Below are positions 38,408 to 50,774 of a DNA stretch of 64,000 bases, piece after piece; the stretch's first letter is position 1, and every line of letters starts with the position of its first letter. Made by a program: the position numbers and the translations under genes. The notes under the pieces are model-generated. The model had not been told where the DNA came from, searched no databases, and saw only the letters and a program-made list of their open reading frames with translations. The stretch covers positions 185,660-249,659 of the forward strand of contig KQ965743.1 in the NCBI GenBank assembly GCA_001574975.1, in the 5' to 3' direction. Source of the DNA: Gonapodya prolifera JEL478 (taxonomy: Eukaryota > Monoblepharomycota > Monoblepharidomycetes > Monoblepharidales > Gonapodyaceae).

Positions 38408-40039
38408 CGTTGAGTAACGATTGGACGGAATCGGACCGAATGTCGTTTATGACCAAAGCATAGGTTGCAAGCATGACGCGGCGTCCTTAGTCGAGCACGA
38501 CGCATCGATGGAATGACGCGAGAGGTGCGTTGGGCGATCGGAAAGATTGGTGCGGAAATTTCAGCGTGAGGACTTTTTACTTGATTTCGTCCACTTCCAA
38601 AGTGGTGCTGGATACGTGTCGGCGTTTGATCCAAGATCCAAATACAAATGCATCACTGTTTTGCGTTGACCGGGGGATCGCTACACTCGAATCACCCGAT
38701 GGCGATGGGGCTGGAACTGGTGGAATTCGTTTGGAGCCTTCAACTCCACTTTGGTGAGATTAGAAAAACAGCACGTCGAAGTGGTGGTGCCCCGACTTTG
38801 GCGTTCGAAAAAAGAGCTCCCTCAATACTCTTCATCTCGCCCAAGCTACCGTCTTGTAACACCATCCCCTCGCAAAACGATACGACAACAGTGACGGAAA
38901 TACTAATCTTCCTGTTCCAGTTCATCGCTTCCTCCCCCCGTTCTTATTTCATTCACATTCAAAAGTTATACAGTCGTGTTTTTGTTGCGATCCCGATTGG
39001 ATACCTGCTGTATTCTCTGTTGGTCTATGAGATCGTTCGTTTGACATCTTATTTCCAGCCCGAGCAGCCGCGCCCTGCGCCAGTCCCATGCTCCGTTCGT
39101 ATCTTTAATAATATCAATTTAACCTCATGGTCGCGATTCTGTCCAAAAGTTGCCCGATTCTTTGTTTCGCGATTGGGTCAACCCTCCACCCGCCAGCTCC
39201 GTCATCTCATGTCATATGATCATACAATACATAGTACACCCCTGTTCTCGTCCTCCCATCATCTCTCCTCCTACCCTGGTCCAGAAAACGCCCCCAATCC
39301 CACCTTTCCAATCGACGGCAGGGCTCCGTCGCTGGTTACCCCACACACGATCGCACGCGCGAATCGCACCGAGAAGGACTCAAACGCTCACAAATCGTTC
39401 ATTACATACTACAGTTGCTATTTCTACCTCGGGAAGTTGAGAGCTCCCGGAAACGATCGACGACGACGGGGGACACACACGGACGACGCACATCTTAAAG
39501 CACGCATCAACATATAAAGCCCGTCCCATCAACCATTTCGAACCTTATCGTACCATCTGCATCGGCGGCCTGAGGACCCGCCCACCCGCCGGGCCTAATT
39601 GGCGACGACGACGTGGGGTGTAAAACGCCAAGCCCGGCGTCGGGCGTGATCGCGGGTGCATTCCATGCGCTCGTCGCCCCGAATTCGTCGCGCGAGTAGT
39701 AGTACAGTATCGAGGGAGTCGCCCTGTGGCCAGGGATGAGCCCGAGGGAGGATGAATCGCGGGGGACAACATGAATTGTGCACTCTCCCTCAACTCTAAT
39801 TGGTGCATCCTGCGGCCCTGGCGCTGTGGCACATCTCTCAGGAACTTCTTATCGCAACCCCTATTTTTCACCCACCGCCCGACGCAAACCACCACTCTCA
39901 CACGCAGAGAGCCCACCTGCCCGCTCCACCGCCCATCTGCATTCTGCCCGCACCCGCTCGGCGATTCCGCCCGGAAAGTAACACTGCTCTGGAACCATCT
40001 CCCCCTGCCCATCCACCCATCCCCATCGCCGCTGTGTAA
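38408..40039. other. 1.6-kb divergent intergenic region
   Basis: Separates the leftward enoyl-CoA hydratase gene from the rightward ammonium transporter gene and must hold both promoters. An 870-nt open frame (38648-39517, +) is present, with one hydrophobic stretch (VFVAIPIGYLLYSLLVYEIV). It has no family motif, no splice pattern and a His/Ser/Pro-rich remainder, so I do not call it a gene. I see no repeat or RNA gene. Confidence 0.4.
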
Positions 40040-42450
40040 ATGTCGTCCGACGCTTGCCCTCCGCCAGTCTCCGGTTCGCCCTCCGGAAGCGGTACGCACC
40101 CTGCCCCGTGTTTAGTCTCGCAAAGAGTGTTGAGGCTGACGGTGTGCTACCTTGGTTCGGAACGGAACAGATACCCTCTTCGTCATGTTTTGCGCTGTAC
40201 TGGTGTTCCTGATGTGAGTTTGGCGGCATCGCCGAGCTGCGAATGCGTAATGGCGGGTGGACTTACGGTTCCGATGCTCGAAACAGGACACCCGGCCTGG
40301 GATACTTCTACTCCGGCATGGCACGGAGCAAGAACGCGCTCTCGCTCATCATGTTGTGCTTCTTGTGCTGCGCTGTCGTCAGTTTGCAAGTGGGTCCATC
40401 TCCTCTACTCCACCCCTGTCATTCTCCCCTCACTGACCCTGCCTCCACGTTGCACCCACAGTGGATCTTATTTGGATTTTCGCTCGCGTTCAGTGATACA
40501 GGGGGCGCTTTCTGGAGCAACTGCGACGTGAGGCCTTCACCTTGGTGGGGAGCTCCTCGTTGCATGTGATTGACCCAATGTCTTGCACGCAGTACTGCCT
40601 CTTCCGTAACGTCGGACTCACTACACTTTCAAACTACCCACAAGTCTCCACAATGACGTTCCAACTATGTGAGTTATTCTCCCCTCCCCCATTTTCAGCA
40701 CCTTCTTTGCGCAATACCCAACCTACTCCCACTCCACCTCCGCCCTCCAAAAGATCAACTAATGTTCGCAATAATCACCCCCGCCATCGTATTCGGCAGC
40801 GGCGCCGAACGCATCCGGCTCATGCCCTGCATCATCTTCGTCTTTGTCTGGGTCACGTTCGTCTACTGTACGTCTGCTTTACTCTCGCCATTCCCATTCT
40901 CTCCTCATCCCCTTCCCACCTCACAAAACCCCCCACCCCTCTTCTTTCACAGGCCCCATTGCCTACTGGGCCTGGTCCGCAAACGGCTGGCTCAGCGTGA
41001 TGGGATACCTTGACTACGCAGGAGGTGCCGCCGTCGAGACATGCTCCGGGTTCTCGGGGCTCGCGCTGGCGCTCGTTCTGGGCCGTAGGAAGCACATGGA
41101 CGACTTCAAGGCGTCGAGTATCGCCAACGTGTTCTTAGGGACTGGTGCGTTGCGGTGGCCTGTCAAGTGCTCGCAGCCTCACCTCACCTCACCCAAATCA
41201 CCCGTTGCGACCAAAAGCGCTCCTTTGGTTCGGATGGTTTGGGTTCAACTCGGGCGCCGGTCTCGCCTCGACCACGCGCGCCGCCAGCGCCATGACCGCT
41301 ACCAACGCTTCGGCCGCGTCCGGGGGGCTCGTGTGGCTCATCTTGGACTACCTCGGTCACAGGAAGCTGTCCGGGCTCGGATTCTGCTCGGGAGCCGTCG
41401 GTGAGTTCTCTCCCGCGCTTTTCTGGGCCTTGCATGTGTGCTGAAGGAAGTGCAATGTTGCAGCGGGACTGGTGGGGATCACTCCCGGAGCAGGGTTCTT
41501 GACCATTCCGTCGGCAGTGCTTGTCGGCGCAGTGGTGAGCACGGTGACCAACGGGTTTGTAAGGTTAAAGACTCGGTTGGGATACGGTGAGCCCCGATAC
41601 TTTTCTCCGATGTAGTGAATGGTTATCTCAACCTCGCTTGAACATAGACGACACCCTTGATGCATTCAACGTCCACGGCATCGGCGGTGTGTGCGGCACG
41701 ATCCTCACAGGTGTCCTTGGACAGAAATACGTGAAAGCGCTCGGTGAGGATTGGATCTTCACGTGCCCGTTCAATCTACTCTCCTCACCTCGAATTCGTC
41801 CCACAGACCAATTCACCGCGTCCACACCTCAGGTCATGCTGTGCGTGGACAGCCAACCGGGACTGGGCTGGATCGACGGAAACTGGATCCAAGTGCCCAA
41901 ACAACTTGCCGGAGTGGCCGCCGCGGCATCGTGGAGTTTCGTCCTCACGTACTTTATCGTCACTGTTCTCCAGAGGGTCCCCGGGTGAGTGTCGCTTCGG
42001 TCGTTATCTTCTTGCCGTATGTGGTGGCGAGTTTTGACGGTCTATTGTTCATTGCGTGGACCTCGATAATCCAAAGGCTTCAACTCCGTCTGCCTCATGA
42101 GTCCGAGATCTTGGGAACTGACCAAACCGAGATGGGTAGGTAGCGACGTTAAGCTCGTTGATGAACATTAGTTGACATTTCGTTTTGCGGGGTTTAGGTG
42201 AAGTCAGCTACGACTATGTAGAATCCATCGGTTCTATCAGTCAACTATCACGGGAAGAGTGAGTGTAATTACCTTGTAAACTTTCTCACCAAGTGTCACT
42301 CACATGTTGGTCGAAAACAGTCTCAAACTCGGAGCCCTGCCACCATCTCCGTCTGAAAAACCACCGCAATCACCAACCCCGAAAAAGAGTGAGGACACTG
42401 CTGCACCAACTGAGCCTCAAGCACCCAACACCGAAGAGGCAGAAAAATAG
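40040..42450 (+). CDS. Ammonium transporter (Mep/Amt/Rh family)
   Basis: Imports ammonium across the plasma membrane. Exon 1 starts MSSDACPPPVSGSPSGS; splicing to 40171 gives DTLFVMFCAVLVFLMTPGLG, then the pore-helix hallmark FYSGMARSKNALSL. Further exons hold WILFGFSLAFSDTGG, FAIITPAIVFGSGAERIRL, CPIAYWAWSANGWLS, DYAGGAAVETCSGFSGLALA, the Amt signature ALLWFGWFGFNSGAGL, SGLGFCSGAVAGLVGITPGA, DTLDAFNVHGIGGVCGTILT (with the conserved pore histidine) and GVAAAASWSFVLTYFIV. About ten to eleven membrane spans are expected. The C-terminal tail is hydrophilic and ends EPQAPNTEEAEK at 42448-42450. At least nine short introns are present. The asparagine-bearing GFNSG and the DxxNxHGIGG motif are intact. 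Confidence 0.92.
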
Positions 42451-42659
42451 CATCTCGTTTCAAATATAGAAGCGTTAATCTCTTTCGTGAATGCATCGAA
42501 TCATATATATACAAGAAAAATAAATGTGATCAGACTGCATTCGCACTTGTTTCTTGCTTCCGAGAGTGCCGCAGACTAACGGGTCTTGATCCTGAAGGAT
42601 GGAGATCCAACATAACCGAGATATGATGGACTTTTGTACCAAGAAACGCCACACATTTA

Positions 42660-45600
42660 TTAATAGCTAGATTTCATGTGCAAATAAATACGAGAATAGT
42701 CCACAGCAGCAATCGCACTACAAGTTCGTTTCCACCACGAAAAAGACATTTCCTCACTCCGCACAGCGACTCGCACGCACACGTCGCGCATTTCAAGTTG
42801 CACAACCTTATCCTTACTTATCCGAGCACGCCACTCTCTCGCCCCTTCGCGCAACGGGACGTGCCGCAAGACCCGCGCAACACGTCCCTCGTCCAAGTAC
42901 AATTTTAGCACGAAGCGCAGCAGGTCAGCGGGAGACCGAGCACTGCAGGTCTCTTTGGCGAGCGATGTAAACGACATCACGGGTCTTCCCTCCGGTGGAG
43001 TGGGACCGTCTCCTGGTGTGTCAACATCTATCCCGGCATGCTCGTGTTGGTAATCACATTGCGAGGCCCTGACTGCCTCCCCTGATGCGGCAATACGTGT
43101 CCAAGCCTCAAGGTACCCATCAAAATGCTCCATCGTCCGAGAGTGTGTATGGGACTGGAAGTGCCGGTCAAACGCCTCAAGGCTCCTTGAATAAACCTGC
43201 CCAACTTCCTCTGCGAGCGAGCGCAGTCTGCGGCGTACTTTGGGACCCGAGACTCGGAGGAAACCGTCTTCAACATCCTTGATCTCGTCAGACTCCTCGG
43301 ATCGTTCAGTGGTATGTGTGGTTTCGCCTTCAGGATTCCAATCGAAAAGTGAATTCGGATCCCTTTCTTCTGCCTCCGGCTGCACCAAAGAGAAGGCCTG
43401 GGTATCTGTATCTAAGTTGCCAAAGGGTGATGTGGCGGTATCTTCAAACGAGTAGAAGGAGTCCGACTGATTGTCATGTGACTTGTGAGTGACGGTGAGT
43501 GGAGCGTTCTGCAGTGACAGATTCAATGGTGACAGTGGTTCTGGTGCGAGTTCGTAGGGAGTTGTTTCTTCCAGCTCTTGCGAACCACCGATGGAAGATT
43601 CGGCAGGGATGGGGTCAGGCAATGAAAGAAATTTTGGGTACCGGTTGATGGTACCTGTATCCTCAGATTGCAACGACTCGGGAGGCTTCTTCAGACTTAT
43701 GTCGTCCTGGATGGCAGCTTGGGCATCCTCCACTAATAAAGGCACTTCATCCGAATGTGACGACCCCGGTCCAACCACCAAAGCCTGATTCCCAACATAC
43801 TCCCCAGTGGATATATAAGGCATGAGCAGCACAGAAGTTTGAGTGGATTGGTCAGTCCTCGTCAATGGCAGAATCTTCGTGTTCCCAACATTTGATGCTT
43901 CGTCCGCACCTGATTGGATGCGCCCCGAAGTGTTGTGAAGCAAAAGACCCAGAGATGGCAAGGTAGCACTTCCTGAAGTATCTTGCGTTTCCAACGTTCC
44001 CTGCACACCGCCCCTCACTCCTTCCACCATAAAGCTCCTTGTTGCTCCTTTTACCGGCTCCTCCTTAGCCATAGAAACTTCTGGACTCTCTATTCGACAC
44101 ACTCCATGCTCCTGCGACCCACCCCGCTGTTTGCCTATCCCGCCCGCTTTCTTGGCCGACTTGAGCCGCTCTTCGGTTTCCACGGCTCGCTGTGTCGCGT
44201 CTTCCGCGGTCCGCCGAGCGTCGTCTAGGTCCCGCTCGAGCCGGGCGCAGCGACGACGGTACCGGGAGGCTGTGGAACGGAGAGTGGATATGACTGTGTT
44301 GGGTGAGGAGGAGAAGGTTGAGGCCAGGGCAACAGGATGAGGAGCCGGAGAGCAAAATAAGGGTGTTCGTTTTAAGAAAATCACTGACCAAACCACTTCA
44401 ATATGTGCCGGGGGCTACACACCTTCACTCATCTCCGCTACCTGTGCCTCCATCTGGGCGGCGTACGTCTCCGCGCGAGCCAACCTCGCCGCGTCCGGGG
44501 CCTTGGCATGGACGAACGGACTATCAAACGGCGGCGCGGAGCACGCGTGGGCGGATTCGACAGGTACGGGGTTGGCGAGCGGGGCGAGGGACGACCACGC
44601 GTGGTCTGTCGAGAACGAGCGGTGTGCGTGCACGTGCACTTGCCGGCCCTGAGCATATGAGGTGTCATCGGAGGGGTTGAACAGGGTGGAGTGCTGCAGG
44701 CTCGCCGTCGGGGCTGTCTTGGAGCGGGGAAGGGAGAAGGAGGGGGTACTTTCAGGCGGTGCTGACGTGCACCGCGAGTGTCGACGCGAGGAACCATCAT
44801 GGGCGGTGCAAAAATACGAGTGGGAGGCCTCTCCTGTGGTCCCGTCGGACTCCGATCCGAAACTGTCGTCCGAGCACGCGTCGGAACCCCACTCAGAACC
44901 GTCGTCGGTCCCCGTGTGCGTAGGGCTCCGCCGCTTCGTTTTTATTTTGAGGAGACGCGGTGGGAGGGGCTTGTTTGAACCGCGCCGCGACCGGGCCGAG
45001 TCCGGTGGAAGGGGAGGAGGGCTTGGGGGTGCGGGAGGTGCCACGGGGACGCCCTCGGGGAAGTTTGGGTCGACGAGGGACGAGCGGGACTCCGAGTAGT
45101 AGGGGATGAGCTTCGGCGCGGGCAACGGCAATGCGGCGGGCGGGAGCAATTCGGTCATGGGGGATTCCGGTGATAACGGGGCGGCAGGAACTGGCCGGTC
45201 CGGTGTGAGAGCGACCAAGCGCGCGATCTCAGCCAAAAGCTCTCTGCCGTAGTGTGCAGCTAGCGCGAGGTCTTTTGTATTCAAAGTCGGAATGTTACGT
45301 GGTTTTCACGTTCGTCTTCTACTACGGCGACTCACCAACGTCCCGCTCCACCAACGCGGCCGCCATATCGTCAACTCTGGCACGCAGGTTCGCCACGTCG
45401 GCCATCAGCTTCATCTCGCGCGCGCTTCGTTCGTCTCGGCCGTCTTCCACTTGTGTTGCCTTGCTTGGTCGGGCAGTCATGTACGTCTGCGTCTGCGTTT
45501 GCACCCTGGTCCGCGCGGGACTCGCGGCATCGCTCGCTGTGGTGCGCGATGCTTTGGCATCCCCCGGCCAGCTGTGCTGCCTCGATGGTTTGGTGACGCG

Positions 45601-45732
45601 CGCAGGGTGCGCGGGGTGGAGGCCAGAGAATACGGGCGGGCGGAGAGTAGAGCGGGGACGGGCAGAGGATATCTCGGCAGGAGGATGGGTGATTGGCGGT
45701 GGCGGTGGAGGGTTAAAGGAGGGATTCTTCAT
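42660..45732 (-). CDS. Coiled-coil protein with a possible dynein-adaptor CC1 box
   Basis: No family was recognised with certainty. From ATG 45732 there is a Pro/Ser-rich head, then a heptad-rich helix (MKLMADVANLRARVDDMAAA). After an intron comes LALAAHYGRELLAEIARL, which fits the AAxxG CC1-box pattern of dynein adaptors such as BICD. A long Ser/Pro-rich middle follows, then a second coiled coil near 44460-44410 and 44290-44130 (RRRCARLERDLDDARRTAED). A disordered acidic part and a conserved-looking C-terminal domain (VRRRLRSLAEEVGQVYSRSL ... VVQLEMRDVCVRVAVRSEEM) end at 42660. A transport-adaptor role is inference from the CC1-like box alone. Introns lie near 45340-45280 and 44430-44390. 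Confidence 0.55.
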
Positions 45733-46001
45733 TTTGGATTGAGTTCCATTTTTGGATGTGTTTTTGGATGTGAGAAACCTCCCCCCTCCTCATCATTTGC
45801 GAGGTCCCAACAACGGAAATGAAGATATTGCTTTTGACAACGCCTTCCATTATGCGATTAAATAATGTTGCTAGTACACGTTGCTTTTTGACAAAAATGA
45901 AGTTCTAAATTGACTTGGCACCTCTCCATGGACCTCTTCACGTCCTTCCACCCGCCACCTCTTCCATTTTGCATTCCTGAACACCCACTCAGGCACCTAC
46001 T

Positions 46002-46706
46002 TCACTCTTTCAAATACCTCAACACTTCAACCCTCGCCCTCCTCTCCTCCTCCGCCTTCCTCCTCGCCTCCTTGACTCCCATCTTCTGAGTCTGCTCCGC
46101 ACCCACGATCTTCGAGTTCGACGGCCCCTCGCTTCGTGCGCTTCGTCTTTCCGCAACAATCGTCTCCGTCCCCCCACGCGTTCCGACACCTCGCCTGTCC
46201 ACCTTCTTCCGCACACCGACGGGCGTTGTCCGGCCGTCCTCGTCCTTACCGAGCCCCTTGCCGGGCCTCCACCCTGCCTTGACCAGCATGCGGAACCCGA
46301 TGTTGTCACCTGCGATACGAAACGGCCGCGTCCCGGGCCCGGGCCCTTCCGTCGATCGAGCTTCGGCTCGTGGCAGGGCTGGCGATGGGTTCGCAAGTTG
46401 CATTTGGTGGGGTATCGAGGCGCGGTGGGCGAGCATCGCCGATGATAGAGTGTCCGTATCAGAATTCTCGTCGGGAACCGGACCAGGACCAGCCTGAGGC
46501 ACTTGTACGTAGACGTCACATACGGGGCAGTAGAGCTGTCCGTTTTCGTGTTTGGGTTGAGCAGGGATGGGTGGGGGTTGAGAGTCCGGGGAGGAGTAGA
46601 GGGCGCGTGGATGATCGGCTGGGCCGGACAGGCTGGACACGTCCGAAACGAATGCTGGGGTGGGCGATGGGCTACTCGGTGGAGTTGAATCTTTGTCCAT
46701 ACCCAT
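46002..46706 (-). CDS. G-patch protein with a C2H2-like motif
   Basis: G-patch domains bind and stimulate DEAH-box RNA helicases in splicing or ribosome assembly. A single exon encodes 234 residues. It has a Ser/Pro-rich head, then LYCPVCDVYV with a later H-x5-H pair (LAHRASIPHQ), like the U1-type finger that accompanies G-patch in GPANK1-type proteins. The G-patch reads NIGFRMLVKAGWRPGKGLGK, followed by DGRTTPVGVRKKVDRRGVG. The end is a basic helix (VKEARRKAEEERRARVEVLR) closing at 46002. A decayed second copy lies at 50.2-50.7 kb. Confidence 0.8.
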   Translation of the reverse strand: MGMDKDSTPPSSPSPTPAFVSDVSSLSGPADHPRALYSSPDSQPPPIPAQPKHENGQLYCPVCDVYVQVPQAGPGPVPDENSDTDTLSSAMLAHRASIPHQMQLANPSPALPRAEARSTEGPGPGTRPFRIAGDNIGFRMLVKAGWRPGKGLGKDEDGRTTPVGVRKKVDRRGVGTRGGTETIVAERRSARSEGPSNSKIVGAEQTQKMGVKEARRKAEEERRARVEVLRYLKE

Positions 46707-47434
46707 TGCTGCGGACCGGCTATCTCATTCACGACTTCATCAAATATGTGTCAGACAAAGGACGGGGGGCGCCAATCTGGTCAGGCTCCACGGGAATCAA
46801 AAAAATTGAGGTAGCAGAGTGCACATTGCGAATTTGACCTCAGCGTGGCGGCCGAGGCTCGTGAAGTGCTGTGAATTAGTCCGGAAAGCCAGACGTGACT
46901 GCAGCCACAGGGTGCCCAGGCGGTGCGAGTGCCTGTCTACGACCGGAATAACAGAGGCTGGTTCACAGGCTGTTCCCTGGCCTAGCCGTGAATCTGTTTT
47001 TGTCTCACAGCAACCTCACTACGCCCACACGGGCGCGAAGGAGGGGTCGGGGTGGCAATTAGCAACTGGCACGACAGCTTGTGTGCATACAAATTTGAAT
47101 TGTCGGCGACGGAAATAGACGCGGAGCCACCTCAAGCGTTTCTTGCCCACGCTCGAGCGAATTTTGGCCGCCGATGGGCTCTGTTTGATTGAAGTGAAGG
47201 GAGAATCGGATCTTTTGTCGGTAAGGGCGACACAAAATTTAGCTTCGTTGTGGGGTGAGGAAAACGGACCCTATCCTGGGATGAAACGATCGGGATTCCT
47301 CGAGACCGGGGTCCAGTAAGCCGTCGTTCAGCCGAATACCCGCTTCCAGTGATCGTCGATCCTCGGAATCTAATTTATTCGATCAATAGAAAACGTTACC
47401 TCCGCTTGCTGAGATCGCAGGAAACCACGAAGCA
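46707..47434. other. Divergent promoter region
   Basis: Separates the leftward G-patch gene from the rightward permease gene. It carries only short incoherent frames. I found no repeat or RNA gene. Confidence 0.4.
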
Positions 47435-50005
47435 ATGGCATCCCAGGACGAACTGCGTCTCGCCAAGCTTGGCTATAGACAGTGAGTTGTGGACGCGCCG
47501 CTCTTACCTACCCTTGTCCAATTAACTCGCCTCCCAGGGAGTTCAAGCGGGGGTTCAAGTTCATCCATGTTAGTGGAGATGATACGTCACGCTGCTGCCC
47601 ATCATCTCGACTAAACATTATTTAAAAACTAAGAACTTTGGCGTCTCATTCACCATTGTTTCCGTTGTCATTGGTGTCAACACACTCCTCTCTTATGCTC
47701 TTGTGGCTGGAGGAAGCGCTGGGGCAGTTTTGGGGTGGATATCGGTGTCTTTTTTGACGATGTGCGTCGCCTACTCGTGAGTGTCGCCTGCATCTGCACT
47801 TGTTTTTCTCTCTTCCTTGCTCAAGTGTTGCCGTTGTGTCTCGTGCAATGCAACCACAAGGTTGACTGAAATTTGCTCGGCGATGCCAACAGCGGGCGGC
47901 CTTTACTACTGGTCTGCAAAGCTTGGAGGAGATAGCTGGGGTCCGTTCTTGTCGTGGTATACTGCCTGGATCGGAGTTATTGGTGAGCGACTAGGATTTT
48001 TATTTGTTTCCCATAAAGCTACAAAAAGACGAATTCTCCCCATTGTCCCTCATAATCTTGTCAGGCGGCATCAGCGGCTTCATTTCCGTTGCATACTCCA
48101 TATCGCAATTCACATGGAGTTTGGTGCTCGGTAAGTAATTCGTTGCTATGACAGGTGACAGATGAGCGAGAGCTGATATCTTTCCTTGCCACAGTGTGGA
48201 GTCCCGATACTGGAGTCACACTGGCCAAAATCGCCGCTGTCGCAGAAGTTTCGCTGTTAATTGCAGGGATTCTCAACTGTATTCACGATCAAGTGCTTGC
48301 TCGGGTTGTGGAAGTTTCGGTTTGGGTCCACGTCTTGGGCACTGTGAGTTCATTTCAATGCACTGTTCCGCACTGCACAGCATCATCGCCGCTTGTTCTT
48401 TCCAAAAAGTTCTTCATCGGTATTTCCGTGCTGGTCAAAGCACCAACCCTCCAGCCAGCTTCCTTCGTCTTCCAGCAATTCGAAAACCTTACGGGACAGG
48501 ATAATATGGGATTCGCGGTGCTTTTGGGGTTGTTGTTCCCTTCGTGGACTGTAAGTTTGGTTTGATCTTGCCATTCCTCCCTACATAGTAAATTTCAAAC
48601 CACCCCTTGAAAAGTTCCTCGGTTTTGATGCTTCTGCACACATTTCTGAAGAGTTGGTTGACTCTTTCGTGCTACCTCATTGTTGTTCATTGACGTTTTC
48701 GCTTTTCTGGTCACCAACATCAGAACGGTGGACTCTCACATCCACGCAGCGCGCGGAATCTCATCTTCGGTCACAATCTCGGTACGTACGGGACCAGTAC
48801 CCTGAACAGCTATCATCACAAGTACTTAACGATGCCACGGTGCTCTCAGGCAGTGATCGGCCTCTTCCTCACCCTTGCGGTTCTCTTTTCGATTCAAGAC
48901 GTGGACGCGATTCTCACCGCGCCGTACCCACAAGCCATCACGCAGCTATACATGGACGCGGCTGGACCCGTTTGGACCTCTGTCTACATTGCCATAATTT
49001 TGGTCTGCTCCTGGTGTTGCGTTGTCTGTTCAGTCACGGCAAATAGCCGCGTTGTGTATGGTGCGTCATTGAACGTGCTCGTGCTGTGTGAATCTGTGGC
49101 CTGTGAGGGCTGAAGGCTCGCTGACACGCACGCATGCTTTGTGCACATAGCGTGGGCTCGAGATGGTGGATTCGGCTCTGCCGCGTCCAAATATCTTTAC
49201 TATGCGCACCCGAGCAACAAACTTCCCATCCGAGCGGTTTGGCTTGTTGTTTTTGGTGAGTCCGCGCCGATGTGAGATCACGCACCCACCCTGACTTATG
49301 TACAAATGATTGTTGTTGCGTTCCCCAGCTGCGATGACATTGGCGCTCATTGGCTTTGGCAGCAATGTCGCACTTTCCGCATTCTCGTCTGTCGCAACCA
49401 GTAAGAATTGAACAGTCGTTTGTTCAGGACTGGGGCGGCGGAGAAAATTGATCTCGATTCCATAGTTGGCTTGATGGTTTCCTACATGATACCGATTCTA
49501 TCAAAAGCAGTCGTTGCAAAAATACCTTCAAACCAGGACGTAGGTCTCTCAGAGAATCCTGAGGCGGGAGCTCGTCGTTGTGTCAAATCTAACTGATCAA
49601 AACTTCCTCAGCAATCAACCTTGGGAAACTTTCTCCTTTTGTTAACTGGGTTTCTATTCTTTGGGTCGTGGCACTTAGCGTGCTTTTCTGTTTGCCATCG
49701 TCGTACCCCGTCACTGGAACAAACTTGAATTGTAAGTGGTGCAAAAACATTCTACTCGACCATGCATAATGTGTTTACATGTACCCATAGACGCTCCCGT
49801 TCTCATGGTGTTCTATACTGCTCTGATAACAATAGCCTGGTTTTTGGTGAGGCCTCGAGCGTTTTGTTCCGAAACGGTCTCTTTCTGAACCGAATTTTTG
49901 GTTCCCCTACAGTCCGCCAGAAACTGGTTCCGTGGACCAGTGTCTCAGTTCTCTGAAGAGGACCTTGCTGCTTTGGAAGGGACGGATAAGAAAGAGTCAC
50001 CGTAG
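47435..50005 (+). CDS. Amino-acid permease (APC superfamily, GABA-permease-like)
   Basis: A proton-coupled amino-acid or GABA importer with about twelve membrane spans. Exon 1 (from 47435) gives MASQDELRLAKLGYRQ, followed by EFKRGFKFIHNFGVSFTIVS. Later exons hold YSLTEICSAMPTAGGLYYWS (the conserved consensus of fungal APC permeases), SWYTAWIGVIGGISGFISVA, GFAVLLGLLFPSWTFLGFDA with SAHISEE, ARGISSSVTIS, LFLTLAVLFSIQDVDAILTA, IILVCSWCCVVCSVTANSRV, AWARDGGFG, RAVWLVVFAAMTLALIGFGS and TIGLMVSYMIPILSKA. The end is YPVTGTNLNYAPVLM and PVSQFSEEDLAALEGTDKKE, stopping at 50003-50005. About ten introns were inferred. Substrate specificity cannot be read from sequence alone. Confidence 0.85.
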
Positions 50006-50189
50006 TCAGTGTATCAAAGTGTTTTATTGTTTTTGCGACTTGCTTGATGGAATATCCTTTTTACAAATGAATTCAGATAATGAATCCCCTAAATGAGTGT
50101 ATGACTAACGACGCGTGCGACGGAGAGCTTTGGTTTGCGCGACCCCGAGGGTCGCGGGTGCACCGGAGGCAGGGCTGACGTGAGAACCA

Positions 50190-50690
50190 CCTTGTTGAGA
50201 CTGCTTGCGACCTTGCCATGAGTGTGTCTCATTTTCCGACCCTGCTCCGCATACAAAAGGTTGGAGTTCTCCGTCCCACCTCCCGTTCCCGCACCTCCCC
50301 TGTCCACCTTCCTTTCACCAACGGGCGTCGTCCGCCCGTCCTTGACCTTGCCCAGCCCCCTGCTGGGCCTCCGCCCGGCCTTCAACAGCATACGAAACCC
50401 GATGTTTGTTACAAGCGGTGCGAGGCGGCCATGTCCCGGGCGCGGCCCTCTCCCGCGATCAAGTTTCTGTTCGTGGCAGGGCTGGTGATGGGTTTGCGAG
50501 TTTCATTAATGCGGTATCGCGACGTGCGACGTGGTGGGCGGCCGGTGCTGATGGAGCGTCCGTGTCAAGAGACTCTTCGAGACCAGAATTAGGACCAGGA
50601 TGACTAGCCTGAGCACCTGCGCCCGCACGTAGACATCACACGCTGGGCAGTAGAGCTGCCCTTTTCGTGTGCGGGGTGAGTAAGGATGGG
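50190..50690 (-). pseudogene. Decayed copy of the G-patch gene
   Basis: On the minus strand, GQLYCPACDVYVRA (near 50665-50625) and FRMLLKAGRRPSRGLGKVKD GRTTPVGE (near 50405-50305) match the intact G-patch gene at 46002-46706 in order and spacing, as do LANPSPALPR and the flanking text. The frame is broken between the two blocks (the finger part and the G-patch part are in different frames), the expected Trp of the G-patch (GWRPG) is GRRPS, and the C-terminal basic helix is replaced. Nucleotide similarity extends over several hundred bases. The copy lies about 4 kb from its parent, just past the permease gene. Confidence 0.75.
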
Positions 50691-50774
50691 TCTACCCGGC
50701 GGACGAGTATTCCATTCATCCAGAAGAAGGGGTGGAGCTGATCGAGTATCAGTTCCACCACATCGCTTCCATCG

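Noticed and set aside
37627-38634. 335-codon open frame on the minus strand
   Set aside because: It reads through an intron and a different frame of the enoyl-CoA hydratase gene; the catalytic blocks are in another frame.
38648-39517. 289-codon open frame on the plus strand with one hydrophobic stretch
   Set aside because: No family motif or conserved pattern; it lies in a promoter region and its composition looks non-coding.
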